From contig CACAND010000001.1 of the NCBI GenBank assembly GCA_902533795.1, positions 324,732 to 388,731 on the forward strand: 64,000 nt of DNA. Reading direction: 5' to 3'. The position numbers and the translations under genes were made by a program. This document shows positions 19,134 to 28,938 of this stretch, piece after piece (position 1 is the first letter of the stretch; each line of letters starts with the position of its first letter). The stretch is from an uncultured Candidatus Actinomarina sp. (GTDB lineage: Bacteria > Actinomycetota > Acidimicrobiia > Actinomarinales > Actinomarinaceae). The notes below the pieces were generated by a model. The model saw only the letters and a program-made list of their open reading frames with translations, had not been told where the DNA came from and made no database searches.

Positions 19134-20882
19134 TTACTCGAGTAGCATTCCTTCAAAGTTACTAATTTCATTTGTTTTTTTAATGATATTTTCTAACTCT
19201 TTTCTTAAAGTTGGAATTGGATCTTTTGTTAATTTTATTTTTTTGTCTTCTTGAAGCTTGATTTTGACATTCACATTTTCGTCTTCATTTAAATCAATAA
19301 AATCTTCTCTTTGGTGAGCACCTCTACTCTCTTTTCTACTTAATGCACTCATCAATGTAGCTTCTGAAGAGACAAGAGAGGCCTCTAAATCCAACGCAAG
19401 CATTAAATCTTGATACCCTTCAGAATCAGGACGTACATCAAGATTTTTAGATGCTTCTTTAAGACTATCTATTTCAGACAAACCTTTAATTAATTTTTTT
19501 TCATTCTTAACAACACCACCATATTCCCACATAATATTTCTTAAAGATCTTTGAAGAGGTCTTGCAACTTCAGATCCATTTCTTATCAATGAATTAAGGT
19601 TTTCATGTGCCTGCTGTATTGCCTTTTTAGACCTAACTTGAACTTCAATTTCTTTTGATCGTTTTGTAGCTGCAGCCCCAGCTCTTTTTCCAAAAATAAG
19701 AATCTCAGCTAGTGAATTGCCCCCAAGTCTATTTGCACCGTGTAGTCCTGCTGTAACCTCTCCAGCAGCATACAGCCCTTCAACTCCCGTCCAATGATCA
19801 TGTGGGGTAACAACGATACCTCCCATTGAATAATGTGCTGTAGGTGAAACTTCCATTGGACTTTTTGAGATATCAATCATTAATGTATCTAGAAATTGTC
19901 TGTACATTCTTGGAAGTTTTTCAATGATAAAATCTTTACTTTTATGACTGATGTCAAGATAAACACCCCCATTTGGAGATCCTCTTCCCTCAACAATTTC
20001 TGTATAATTAGCCATTGCAACTCTGTCTCGGGTTGATAATTCCATCCTTTCTTTATCGTAATTTTCCATGAATCTATCACCGTCACTGTTAATTAGCTTT
20101 CCACCCTCACCTCTAACAGCTTCAGTTACTAAAGTTCCTGCCATCTCTTCTGGTATAACCATTCCAGTTGGGTGAAATTGAACCATTTCCATATCACTTA
20201 ATTTACAGCCGGCCTTTAAACCTAAGTAAAACCCATCACCTGTATTTTCATTTCTCCTTGATGAGCTTTTTCTCCATAATCTTGTGTGACCTCCTGCAGC
20301 AACAATGATAGAGTCTGCTAAGTAAACGGTTCTTTCACCACTTTGAATATCAAATGCCATTGCACCAAAACATACATTGTCATCAACCAATAGATCAGAA
20401 ACATATTGGGAATCTAAAATGGGTATATCAAGGCTTTTTGCTTTATTTATTAATGCAAAAAGTATTGATCTTCCTGTATAGTCGCCCGAGTAACAAGTTC
20501 TTCTGTATGTGTGAGCACCAAAAAACCTTTGGTCAATTTTGCCGTTATCAAGTTTTGCAAAATTGGCACCCCAATTATCAATTTCTTCTACAAGCTGGGG
20601 AGATTCTTTAGCCATAAGCTCAACAACCTCTGGCTCAGATAGTCCATATCCCTCAATATATGTATCTGCAAAATGTTGTTCCCAAGAATCTTCTTGATCG
20701 ACATTTCCAAATGCAGCATTTATACCTCCAGCGGCAAGGACCGTATGAACATCAGTTCTTTGTCTTTTGCCAAGTACAGTAACATCCATTCCTTCTTGTT
20801 TAGCTTCAATTGCTGCTCTGAGACCAGCTCCTCCACTACCAATAATTAATACATTTGAAATCTGAGTTGAGTGTTTATTCAT
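19134..20882 (-). CDS. FAD-binding succinate dehydrogenase/fumarate reductase flavoprotein-type protein
   Basis: GSGGAGLRAAIEA, RTCYSGDYTGRSI, QFHPTGM, HYSMGGI, HGANRLGGNSLAEILIFGKRAG. No iron-sulfur or membrane subunit adjacent. Confidence 0.82.
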   Translation of the reverse strand: MNKHSTQISNVLIIGSGGAGLRAAIEAKQEGMDVTVLGKRQRTDVHTVLAAGGINAAFGNVDQEDSWEQHFADTYIEGYGLSEPEVVELMAKESPQLVEEIDNWGANFAKLDNGKIDQRFFGAHTYRRTCYSGDYTGRSILFALINKAKSLDIPILDSQYVSDLLVDDNVCFGAMAFDIQSGERTVYLADSIIVAAGGHTRLWRKSSSRRNENTGDGFYLGLKAGCKLSDMEMVQFHPTGMVIPEEMAGTLVTEAVRGEGGKLINSDGDRFMENYDKERMELSTRDRVAMANYTEIVEGRGSPNGGVYLDISHKSKDFIIEKLPRMYRQFLDTLMIDISKSPMEVSPTAHYSMGGIVVTPHDHWTGVEGLYAAGEVTAGLHGANRLGGNSLAEILIFGKRAGAAATKRSKEIEVQVRSKKAIQQAHENLNSLIRNGSEVARPLQRSLRNIMWEYGGVVKNEKKLIKGLSEIDSLKEASKNLDVRPDSEGYQDLMLALDLEASLVSSEATLMSALSRKESRGAHQREDFIDLNEDENVNVKIKLQEDKKIKLTKDPIPTLRKELENIIKKTNEISNFEGMLLE

Positions 20883-20946
20883 ATATAAATTAAATTTTAT
20901 ATGTGGTTTGTAACTATCAATAATTCTCGTGTTTTAAACTTATGAA

Positions 20947-21228
20947 GTGGAGATAATAGGAACTTATTTTGAGAATCTTGTTTGGAACGAAATATCTAAA
21001 ATTCCTTTTGGAAAAACTACTACCTATAAAGAAATAGCAATAAAGATTGGTCATCCTAACTCATCAAGAGCAGTTGCAAATGCTTGTGGAAAAAATCCTT
21101 ACCCAATAATTATTCCCTGCCATAGAGTCATTTGCTCAAATGGGAAGTTAGGGGGTTATAGTGGTCCTGGTGGCATATCTGAAAAAAGAAGACTCCTAAA
21201 AAATGAAAACAACGAAACAAAGTTTTAA
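20947..21228 (+). CDS. methylated-DNA--protein-cysteine methyltransferase (short, C-terminal-domain only)
   Basis: PFGKTTTYKEIA, SSRAVANACGKNPYPIIIPCHRVICSNGKLGGYSGP. Confidence 0.88.
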   Translation: MEIIGTYFENLVWNEISKIPFGKTTTYKEIAIKIGHPNSSRAVANACGKNPYPIIIPCHRVICSNGKLGGYSGPGGISEKRRLLKNENNETKF

Positions 21229-21340
21229 CATCATTTTCTTTTCTAAATTGCGTCTGAGTTAAACTTAAATTTATGAATTTTATAAACAGACATCATAAAG
21301 GATGGTCAGCTATTTAGCCGGGTCTTTTTTGTATTGTTTA

Positions 21341-21366
21341 GATCCGGGTTTATCCCGGATTTTTTT
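21341..21366 (+). terminator. intrinsic terminator ATCCGGG-TTTAT-CCCGGAT-TTTTTT
   Basis: 7-bp GC-rich perfect stem and 6-7 T tract. Confidence 0.85.
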
Positions 21367-21385
21367 GTAACTTAAAGTTATCCCC

Positions 21386-21500
21386 TTGACTTTAAATTAT
21401 AAAAACTTAGATAATTGGTCTCCCTTTTATCTGAGTACGTACCGGAATTAAGGGCCTGTGGTAGTGGATATACCAGGCTCTTAATTCCAGGTTAATTTAA
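21386..21500 (+). ncRNA. candidate small RNA with promoter and long stem-loop
   Basis: TTGACT (21386) and TAGATA/GATAAT (21408-21415), then GGAATTAAG...CTTAATTCC (21444-21488), a 9-bp perfect stem with inner CCTG/CAGG and TGGTA/TACCA pairings. Confidence 0.45.
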
Positions 21501-21695
21501 AAGTGTTGGTTTCTAATTAAATAAAATTGCAAAAAAGATAACAAATATATAAATATAAACACTTATTGAACCTCCAATTTTTAACAAATTATTAAGTGGG
21601 ATTCCAATTTCATTACAGTATTTACAGTTGCTTAAAAGATTAGGTGGGAAAGCCTTCTCCCAGATTTCATTTTTGATGCATTGCTTGCAATTCAC

Positions 21696-21773
21696 TGGTG
21701 GGCCTAGTTAGATTTGAACTAACGACCTCATCCTTATCAGGGATGCGCTCTAACCAGGCTGAGCTATAGGCCC
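21696..21773 (-). tRNA. tRNA-Ile(GAT), CCA encoded
   Basis: Minus strand GGGCCTATAGCTCAGCCTGGTTAGAGCGCATCCCTGATAAGGATGAGGTCGTTAGTTCAAATCTAACTAGGCCCACCA. Confidence 0.96.
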
Positions 21774-21862
21774 TTTCGCTCTATCTACAATAGTAATAAA
21801 TACAAAATATTTCTAAAATTTTTTCATTTACGAGTCAATACAAGGCATAATAAATGATGCGA

Positions 21863-21935
21863 GGGGATGTAGCTCAGCTGGAAGAGCACCTGCTTTGCAA
21901 GCAGGGGGTCGTGGGTTCAAGTCCCATCATCTCCA
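21863..21935 (+). tRNA. tRNA-Ala(TGC)
   Basis: GGGGATGTAGCTCAGCTGGAAGAGCACCTGCTTTGCAAGCAGGGGGTCGTGGGTTCAAGTCCCATCATCTCCA. Confidence 0.96.
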
Positions 21936-21955
21936 CAAAAAGGTATTCTTATATT

Positions 21956-22141
21956 ATGGATAAAAAAGATTTTGAAAACTTATCTGAAAAAGAACTAAAG
22001 CAACTTAAAGACTCAATCGATGATGCAATCGAAGAAAAAAAGGTTCGTGATTCATTTAAAAAAAGCAATCCAAAAGCAGTTGCTATTGCATGGATACTAA
22101 TTGCCGTATTGATCTCAATATATAGATATATAACTTTTTAA
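21956..22141 (+). CDS. small single-TM protein
   Basis: MDKKDFENLSEKELKQLKDSIDDAIEEKKVRDSFKKSNPKAVAIAWILIAVLISIYRYITF; the track's upstream start translates tRNA-Ala. Confidence 0.65.
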   Translation: MDKKDFENLSEKELKQLKDSIDDAIEEKKVRDSFKKSNPKAVAIAWILIAVLISIYRYITF

Positions 22142-22375
22142 ATGGAATATTTAATAGCTTTATTAATTGGAGTTGTAATTTTTAGATTTTTAAAAAATTC
22201 GATTGGTTCACTAGCAAGTGTACCTCCAGAGATTGATCCAAGTGATGTTTTAGAGACGGCGCAATCATTTTTATGTAAAGCTTGCGGGACAGAATTAACA
22301 GTAAAATTACAATCTGTTGTAGCTAACGAGCCACCCAAGCACTGCAAGGAAGAAATGACGCCTATAGAATATTAA
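22142..22375 (+). CDS. small membrane-anchored protein with CxxC...HC motif
   Basis: N-terminal TM, then LCKACGTELTVKLQSVVANEPPKHCKEEM. Confidence 0.6.
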   Translation: MEYLIALLIGVVIFRFLKNSIGSLASVPPEIDPSDVLETAQSFLCKACGTELTVKLQSVVANEPPKHCKEEMTPIEY

Positions 22376-22403
22376 ATTTTTCAAAAAAATACTTTTTATT
22401 CAA

Positions 22404-22664
22404 CTAATTATATTTTGTAGTCATTAGAAAGCCTATACCTATACAGCCTAAGCCACTCCATAAGTACCATCTTGATACTGACCCGGGTAATAATGTTAGA
22501 TAATTTAATACTATTAACAAAACACCAATGATCATAAGTGAAGACATTGTAAGGACAAACCACCTAGGTGAAGGCCCACTTACATCAGACATCTGAGAGG
22601 ATATTTTTTTAGACTTAGTAGGTCCAAGATTTTTTGTTTTATTTCTTTTTTTAGAGACAGGCAT
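22404..22664 (-). CDS. crgA: cell division protein CrgA-like
   Basis: Lys-rich N-terminus, PSPRWFVLTMSSLMIIGVLLIVLNYL, two TMs, terminal GFLMTTKYN. Confidence 0.75.
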   Translation of the reverse strand: MPVSKKRNKTKNLGPTKSKKISSQMSDVSGPSPRWFVLTMSSLMIIGVLLIVLNYLTLLPGSVSRWYLWSGLGCIGIGFLMTTKYN

Positions 22665-22682
22665 AATTAAAAAATAGTATTC

Positions 22683-23513
22683 TTAAGAACTAATTTCAAT
22701 TAATTTCTTATTCTTTATAGTGACCATTCCTTCACTTTCAAGTTTTTCTAAAATATGTTCAAGTCTATTTTCTTCTGTTTCAATAATCATATTTAAAGAA
22801 GATATATCAACATTTTTGTTCACTATAAGGTGTTTAATAATTTTTCCTCTAATTTCTCGATCTGAACCTTTGAATGTTGTTTGAGTACTTTTTTTAACTT
22901 GTATGAACTTTTTACATTCATTATCAAATATGCATATATTGCACGAAGGACTTTTAGATGTACATATCTCAGAACCAAAGTCCATCAACACTTCATTAAA
23001 TTTTCTTGACTTTATGTTTTTTAATATATTTTTTTGGTTTTCAATTATAAATTTTTTTGGATCTTTAGTTCCAAAAAATCTACTAAACACCCTCAAAACG
23101 TTCGTGTCCTGAGTTATTACCTTGTCATTATAAGCAAATGATAAAATAGCATTTTTAGTATATTCTCCAACTCCAGGAAGGATGTCGAATTCTGGATAAA
23201 TTGAATCAAAGGAATTTTTGGACAAGATTTTTGAGGCTTCATGCAGCCTAATAGCTCTGCTGTTGTAGCCTAACCCAGACCACATTCCAAGGATTTCTTT
23301 TTTAGTAGCTTTAGACATTTCATTTGGGCTTGGAAACTTCCTTATAAATTTTTGATAATACTTATTAGCTCTATCTAATTGCGTTTGTTGAGAAATTACT
23401 TCTAGTAGAAGAATTTTCCATGGATCTTCACTGTTTCTCCACGAATATTCTCTTGTATTTTTTATGGACCAACTTAATAATTTTTTTTTAAATATATGTT
23501 GTTTACTCATCAA
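22683..23513 (-). CDS. mutY: A/G-specific adenine glycosylase
   Basis: SQQTQLDRANKYY, LPGVGEYTKNAI, C-terminal CTSKSPSCNICIFDNEC iron-sulfur loop. Confidence 0.88.
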   Translation of the reverse strand: MMSKQHIFKKKLLSWSIKNTREYSWRNSEDPWKILLLEVISQQTQLDRANKYYQKFIRKFPSPNEMSKATKKEILGMWSGLGYNSRAIRLHEASKILSKNSFDSIYPEFDILPGVGEYTKNAILSFAYNDKVITQDTNVLRVFSRFFGTKDPKKFIIENQKNILKNIKSRKFNEVLMDFGSEICTSKSPSCNICIFDNECKKFIQVKKSTQTTFKGSDREIRGKIIKHLIVNKNVDISSLNMIIETEENRLEHILEKLESEGMVTIKNKKLIEISS

Positions 23514-25272
23514 AGGTTAGCTCAACTACTCCTTCAGGCTCAAGAAATTCTCCTTTACGGGGCAACTGCTTTCTAACCAATCCATTAGTGTCACCACTTA
23601 CAGTTGCTACAAGTCCTGCTTCTTCTAGTGCATCAATTGCAGCTTGATAATTTAAACCTTCAACTTCTGGAACCTCAATTTTTATTCCAAGTGACACAAT
23701 AAGAGTAATTAATTCATCAGGAGTGATAATTTCACCAGCTTCCGGTAGAGTTCCAGAAATGAGCCCTTCTTCAGTATCTTCAGAAAATTCCTCAATTGTT
23801 TTAAATTCTAAACCCAGTGTTTCAAGAATTTGAGTGGCATCTTCAAGTGATTTTTTAGAAAGATCTCCAAGCTCAATCAAGCTAGGGCCAGATGAAATTA
23901 CGAGATCTACACTAGAACCGGGACTCATTTTTTTTCCAGCCATTGGATTTTGTGAAATTATAAAACCAATAGGAACATTGTCATCACTTACCTCTATTTT
24001 TTGACCAATTATAAAACCACTTTCTTCTATAACGTAAACAGCTCTATCTGTTTCTAAATCTACTACATAAGGTATTGGATATGCTTCTGGTCCAACGGAA
24101 ACAATTATTGTTACTAATGTATCAGGATTAGTTGATGTATTTGCTGGGGGTTGTGTTCTGATGACAGCTCCTGAAGGGACGTCTGGATGAGCTGAATTTT
24201 CTATCCCAACTTTAAATCCTAAACTTTGTAGATCATTTAGAGCTTCAGTTTGACTGCTTCCAGTCAAATCTGGAACGTTAATGATCACCTGGGTACCTCC
24301 ATCTACAGGTAATCCATCAAAAATTCGAGTTAACGTCCATACCGTTCCTATAACAATTGTTAAAGAGATTATGAGTGCTGGTAAGGTAAACCTATATTTT
24401 ATTTTTGGACTTGTTAGGTCAACTAGATTTTCTTGTGTTTGCATTGCTTGAAGCTGTGTTTTTTGCTGAAGGAGAACCGCTCTTAAATCTTCTGCATTTT
24501 TAAATCTATCTTTTGGATATTTATGAAGCAATTTCAATACTGCATTTTCAATACCTTTAGGAATGTCAGATCTGAAGACACTTAACTTTTCAGGTTTGTC
24601 AGTTATGTGCTTTGTTGCTGTTGCAATTGGTGTATCACCTTCAAAAGGAGGTCTGCCTGTAATAAGTTCATAAAGAACAGTCCCTAAAGAATATAAGTCA
24701 GATTCTTTAGATACAGGCTTACCCTGAGCCTGTTCTGGGGATATATAGCTCGCGGTACCAAGAATAGATCCTGTTTTTGTAATATCACTTTCTTCATTTT
24801 GAAGAGAAACAATGCCAAAATCAGTAACTTTTACTTTTCCTTCGGGAGTTATCATTATATTTCCTGGTTTTATATCCCTGTGTACAAGGCCTTTTGAATG
24901 GGCTGCTTGTAAGCCACTTGAAACTTGAGCTCCAATAAAGAGGACATCATTTAAACTTATGGTTCTTCTTTTAGCAATTATGGACGTTAGTGTATTCCCT
25001 TCAATATATTCCATTACAAAAAAAGGCTCATCACCTATTCCCCAATCAAAAATTTGAACGATGTTTGGGTGGTTTAAGTTGGCAGCTGTTTGAGCTTCTC
25101 TTTTAAATCTTTCTACAAACTTCTCCTGTTGAACATAATTTGGTTTTAGTGTTTTTATCGCAACAGTTCTTTTCAGTTGTTTATCATTTGCTTTGTAAAC
25201 ATAGGACATCCCACCTTCCCCTAGAAGTTGAATAATCTCGTATCTTTCTTTTATTATTTGTCCTATTTCCAT
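23503..25272 (-). CDS. PASTA-domain serine/threonine protein kinase (PknB family)
   Basis: Kinase motifs HRDIKPGNIM and DFGIVSL; TM; several C-terminal PASTA repeats. Confidence 0.93.
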   Translation of the reverse strand: MEIGQIIKERYEIIQLLGEGGMSYVYKANDKQLKRTVAIKTLKPNYVQQEKFVERFKREAQTAANLNHPNIVQIFDWGIGDEPFFVMEYIEGNTLTSIIAKRRTISLNDVLFIGAQVSSGLQAAHSKGLVHRDIKPGNIMITPEGKVKVTDFGIVSLQNEESDITKTGSILGTASYISPEQAQGKPVSKESDLYSLGTVLYELITGRPPFEGDTPIATATKHITDKPEKLSVFRSDIPKGIENAVLKLLHKYPKDRFKNAEDLRAVLLQQKTQLQAMQTQENLVDLTSPKIKYRFTLPALIISLTIVIGTVWTLTRIFDGLPVDGGTQVIINVPDLTGSSQTEALNDLQSLGFKVGIENSAHPDVPSGAVIRTQPPANTSTNPDTLVTIIVSVGPEAYPIPYVVDLETDRAVYVIEESGFIIGQKIEVSDDNVPIGFIISQNPMAGKKMSPGSSVDLVISSGPSLIELGDLSKKSLEDATQILETLGLEFKTIEEFSEDTEEGLISGTLPEAGEIITPDELITLIVSLGIKIEVPEVEGLNYQAAIDALEEAGLVATVSGDTNGLVRKQLPRKGEFLEPEGVVELTFDE

Positions 25273-25275
25273 AAT

Positions 25276-25929
25276 CTAAACTAAGTTAATTACAATTGCT
25301 GATACATTGTCTTTAGGATTTAATAACAACACCTCACTAACAAAGGTATCAGCACTTGTACCATCTTGCATTTTTTTCTTTATGTATTCTTCCCCAACTT
25401 CATTGTAAAGGCCATCACTACAAAGGAACACAACATCGCCAATCTGCAATTGAAAATCTACTTCTTGTATATTAAGTTTTTCATTTGATCCAAGTGCTTG
25501 TTTTAACACATTTTGATATCCTGGTACGTTTTGATCTTCTGTAACCTTGATCAAATTTCTATCTGACAATACATAGCATCTACTATCACCGACATGACCA
25601 ATTTTCAGAAGTGCATCACTATTTATAGATATTGAGGTCATTGTTGTTCCCATTCCAAGAGATGATGGATTTTTCTCCTGATATTCTAAAATATTTTTAT
25701 TTGCTTCTGTAATTATTTGATTTAAATCTGTAATTTCTTCTAAAAGAGTGTCGGCAGCAATTTTACTTGCAATATCGCCATTAACATGACCACCAAGACC
25801 ATCACAAACTGCTGCTTTAAAAGGTGGCTTTGAACTACCCGAAATAGGCGGAAATATGGTATCTTCATTTTTTTTTCTATTAGGCCCACACTCACTTTTT
25901 GCAGACCAAACAATTTTAAAATCTTTCAT
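25276..25929 (-). CDS. PP2C-family serine/threonine phosphatase
   Basis: VCDGLGGHVNGDIAS, GHVGDSRCY, LCSDGLYNEV, DNVSAIVI. Confidence 0.9.
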   Translation of the reverse strand: MKDFKIVWSAKSECGPNRKKNEDTIFPPISGSSKPPFKAAVCDGLGGHVNGDIASKIAADTLLEEITDLNQIITEANKNILEYQEKNPSSLGMGTTMTSISINSDALLKIGHVGDSRCYVLSDRNLIKVTEDQNVPGYQNVLKQALGSNEKLNIQEVDFQLQIGDVVFLCSDGLYNEVGEEYIKKKMQDGTSADTFVSEVLLLNPKDNVSAIVINLV

Positions 25930-25947
25930 TCACCAATAATCTTAGTT

Positions 25948-26988
25948 GTGAAATGTAATTGTATTTCTAGACTGTATAAAGAACAAGAATTAAAAAACAT
26001 TGAGAACTCTATGAATATAACACGGTATTTTATTGTAATAATTCTTAGCATTGGAATTGGATTTTTTGGATTACGTTTCTATGACAATTTTTCTGAATCT
26101 TCCGACCTAAATACTTTCCTCGAAGAAGCTTACGTGATCTCAACCCTTCACAATGAATCATCAAAAGACTACCAAAGGCTAATAAATTTTGATGAGCTAA
26201 ACAGAGACGAATTTGAATCAACGTTCATTGAGATCATTAGAAACGCTCAGGAAGCAAACAATATTTTGATTAACTCTGAGAGTCAATATAAAGGAAGCGA
26301 AAAAGAACTTTTAGAGATTGCAACTACATCTTGGCTTAAAGGATTGGAAACATTTCAAGTTTCAATATTAAATTTGGTTGACCAAGAATACACTCAAGCA
26401 TTAGAAGAATCCATTGCTGAAAGTATCTCAAGCTTATCAGTTGGAGATAAAGCTTATATTAATTTTTTGATTGAAATAAATAGTAAATCAGAAACCGAAA
26501 ATATTTTTTTGCCTGATTTTTTTAATATTGAGTACACAGGGATTGAATCAAATGCATATCAATTTGCTGAAGTAATTGTAGACAAAGCCTTGGAAAATAA
26601 AAGTGGCTTGTTTCTAAAAAGAGATATTTCAGTAACGGGTGTTGAGTTTGTTCCCGAATCAATTGCAACCACAGAAGAGGGATACAAGGTCTTACTAGAC
26701 AAAGAGGTTTCACTACAGTTAGTGATCGCTAATGAAGGAAATGTAGAAGAGACAGAAGTCCTAATTCTAATTTTAGTAACAGATGAATTTGGTGAAACGG
26801 TATTTGAGAAAAGAACAAAATTAAATACCATTGGACCGTTTGAGAGTAAAAGCTATTACACAGAACCGCTAAAAATTGAAAAAGGAATTGTCTATGAGTG
26901 GTTTATACTTGTCGAAGAAACAGAAAATGAAGAAGATTTTGAAGACAACATATATTCAGTCAAAGCATTCATACCTCCCGAGGATTAG
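25948..26988 (+). CDS. membrane-anchored hypothetical protein
   Basis: N-terminal TM (ITRYFIVIILSIGIGFFGLRF), C-terminal beta-rich CARDB-like segment; true start may be the internal Met of MNITRYF. Confidence 0.6.
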   Translation: MKCNCISRLYKEQELKNIENSMNITRYFIVIILSIGIGFFGLRFYDNFSESSDLNTFLEEAYVISTLHNESSKDYQRLINFDELNRDEFESTFIEIIRNAQEANNILINSESQYKGSEKELLEIATTSWLKGLETFQVSILNLVDQEYTQALEESIAESISSLSVGDKAYINFLIEINSKSETENIFLPDFFNIEYTGIESNAYQFAEVIVDKALENKSGLFLKRDISVTGVEFVPESIATTEEGYKVLLDKEVSLQLVIANEGNVEETEVLILILVTDEFGETVFEKRTKLNTIGPFESKSYYTEPLKIEKGIVYEWFILVEETENEEDFEDNIYSVKAFIPPED

Positions 26989-26991
26989 TAA

Positions 26992-28242
26992 ATGATCGAT
27001 CCCCAACTTTTAAAAACAAATATTGAAGCAATCGAAGAAAATATAAGAAAAAGAGACCTTAATATTGATTTAGATAAATTAAAACATCTTGATGAAAGTA
27101 GAAGAGCTTTAAAGTTTGAATCTGAAAAGCTACGATCTGAACAAAAAAAATTGGGCAAGGAAATTGCATCAGCATCCGAAAAAGACAAAGTTATCCTCTT
27201 AGAAAAGGCAGAAAAGATTAGCGATAAAGTAAAAAGTCTCTCTGAAGAAACACAGCAAAAAGATGAAGAATTTTTTGATGCATGGATAAAAATTCCAAAC
27301 ATAGTCAACTCTTCTTCTCCAGTGGGTAAGACTGATGAAGATAATAAAGAAATAAAGAAGGTAGGAGAGCCAAAGAACATTAAAAACCCGATGACACATT
27401 TAGAAATAGGTGAAAACCTTGGATTAATAGATGTAGAAAGAGCTTCTAAAATATCAGGTTCAAGATTTTCATATTTATTTGGAGATTTAGTAAAAATCCA
27501 ATTTAACTTAGTTTCGTATACATTAAATAAATTATCAGAAAAAGGTTTCAATCCAACAATACCTCCAGTTTTAGTTCGTGAAAATGCATTATTTGGAACA
27601 GGATTTTTTCCTGATGACTCTGACCAAGTTTATGAAGTTCAAAATGATGACCTATTTTTGGTTGGGACATCTGAAGTTTCATTAGCGGCACTTCATACTG
27701 ATGAAATCATAGACATGAAGAACTTACCATTAAGATATGCTGGTTATTCAACTTGTTTCAGAAGAGAAGCAGGAACTTATGGCAAAGATACAAGTGGTAT
27801 TTTTCGAGTTCATCAATTTGATAAAGTTGAGATGTTCTCCTTTTGTGATCCAGAAAAATCAAATGAAGAACATGAACATATTCTCGCAATTGAAGAAGAA
27901 ATACTTAAAGATCTTGAAATTCCTTACAGAGTTGTTGATGTATGTACCGGAGACCTAGGAGCGTCTGCAGCAAAAAAATACGATATAGAGGCATGGATAC
28001 CAAGTCAACAAAAGTATAGGGAAGTAACTTCATGTTCTAATACAACCGATTTTCAAGCAAGAAGATTAAACATGAGAACAAAAAATGAAGATGGAAATAC
28101 TATATTGCATACTCTAAATGGTACAGCTTTAGCAGTAGGAAGAATCTTAATTGCCTTACTTGAAAACAATCAGCAACCTGACGGAAGCGTAACGTTCTCT
28201 GATGATTTAGGAACGATACTTGGAGTAAATAAATTAAGCTAG
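26992..28242 (+). CDS. serS: seryl-tRNA synthetase
   Basis: Coiled-coil N-domain; FRREAGTYGKDTSGIFRVHQFDKVEMF; TSCSNTTDFQARRLNMR; NGTALAVGRILIALLENNQ. Confidence 0.96.
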   Translation: MIDPQLLKTNIEAIEENIRKRDLNIDLDKLKHLDESRRALKFESEKLRSEQKKLGKEIASASEKDKVILLEKAEKISDKVKSLSEETQQKDEEFFDAWIKIPNIVNSSSPVGKTDEDNKEIKKVGEPKNIKNPMTHLEIGENLGLIDVERASKISGSRFSYLFGDLVKIQFNLVSYTLNKLSEKGFNPTIPPVLVRENALFGTGFFPDDSDQVYEVQNDDLFLVGTSEVSLAALHTDEIIDMKNLPLRYAGYSTCFRREAGTYGKDTSGIFRVHQFDKVEMFSFCDPEKSNEEHEHILAIEEEILKDLEIPYRVVDVCTGDLGASAAKKYDIEAWIPSQQKYREVTSCSNTTDFQARRLNMRTKNEDGNTILHTLNGTALAVGRILIALLENNQQPDGSVTFSDDLGTILGVNKLS

Positions 28243-28785
28243 GAATAAACTTGCAACCATACTTAATGCAAGAATCACATAAACAATTCTTTCTAATTTT
28301 TGATTACCTATAAGAAAATTCTGAAGACTTTCTCCAAGAAAAAGCCAAGTTATAACGCAAGGTCCGCCTACCAGTAAATAAATGAGATTTGCTTGTAAAT
28401 GAGGTATCTGAAAAGCAGTCAAGCCTGATACTGCCATAACGACTCCTTTCGGATTAACCCACTGAAACAATGCAGCTTGTAGAAAAGTGAATGGTTTTTC
28501 TTCATCGCTACCTTCTTTTATCGTGGTTTTAGTTATTGCAACTCTATAAGCAATATATAAAATCACTATGTAGCCTGCATATTGTAGGTATTGAAAAATT
28601 ACCTCTGGAACGTATGAAAGTAAATTACCTCCTAAGAAGAACAAAAAATTGAAACCTAACCAAATACCAAAAAAATGAGGCAGTGATCTTTTCCTTCCAA
28701 ATCTTATTCCAGAAGCCATTAGCATTGAATTATTGGGCCCAGGAGTAATAGAAGTTACAAATGCAAAAATACCAAATTCAACCAT
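28234..28785 (-). CDS. LysE/RhtB family amino-acid exporter
   Basis: TPGPNNSMLMASGIRFGRKRSLPHFFGIWLGF. Confidence 0.85.
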   Translation of the reverse strand: MVEFGIFAFVTSITPGPNNSMLMASGIRFGRKRSLPHFFGIWLGFNFLFFLGGNLLSYVPEVIFQYLQYAGYIVILYIAYRVAITKTTIKEGSDEEKPFTFLQAALFQWVNPKGVVMAVSGLTAFQIPHLQANLIYLLVGGPCVITWLFLGESLQNFLIGNQKLERIVYVILALSMVASLFLA

Positions 28786-28831
28786 CAGAATATTGTAGGT
28801 TTATTTATGCTTTATAGAAGAGAATTTAAAG

Positions 28832-28920
28832 CGGAGGGAGTGGGATTCGAACCCACGGAGCCTTTAAAGACTCACGACATTTCGAGTGTCGCGCACTAGG
28901 CCGGACTATGCGATCCCTCC
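28832..28920 (-). tRNA. tRNA-Ser(CGA)
   Basis: Minus strand GGAGGGATCGCATAGTCCGGCCTAGTGCGCGACACTCGAAATGTCGTGAGTC...GGTTCGAATCCCACTCCCTCCG. Confidence 0.93.
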
Positions 28921-28938
28921 TAGAATAAGTTTAGGGAA

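Noticed and set aside
21854-21955. N-terminus MMRGDVAQLEEHLLCKQGVVGSSPIIST
   Set aside because: Translation of tRNA-Ala(TGC), a common artefact; the real start is 21956.
26985-27551. Long antisense ORFs (e.g. in serS 26985-27551, enoyl-CoA hydratase 30549-31109, dnaX 33022-33348)
   Set aside because: Opposite clearly conserved genes, Ser/Phe/Leu-rich shadow composition; no independent support.
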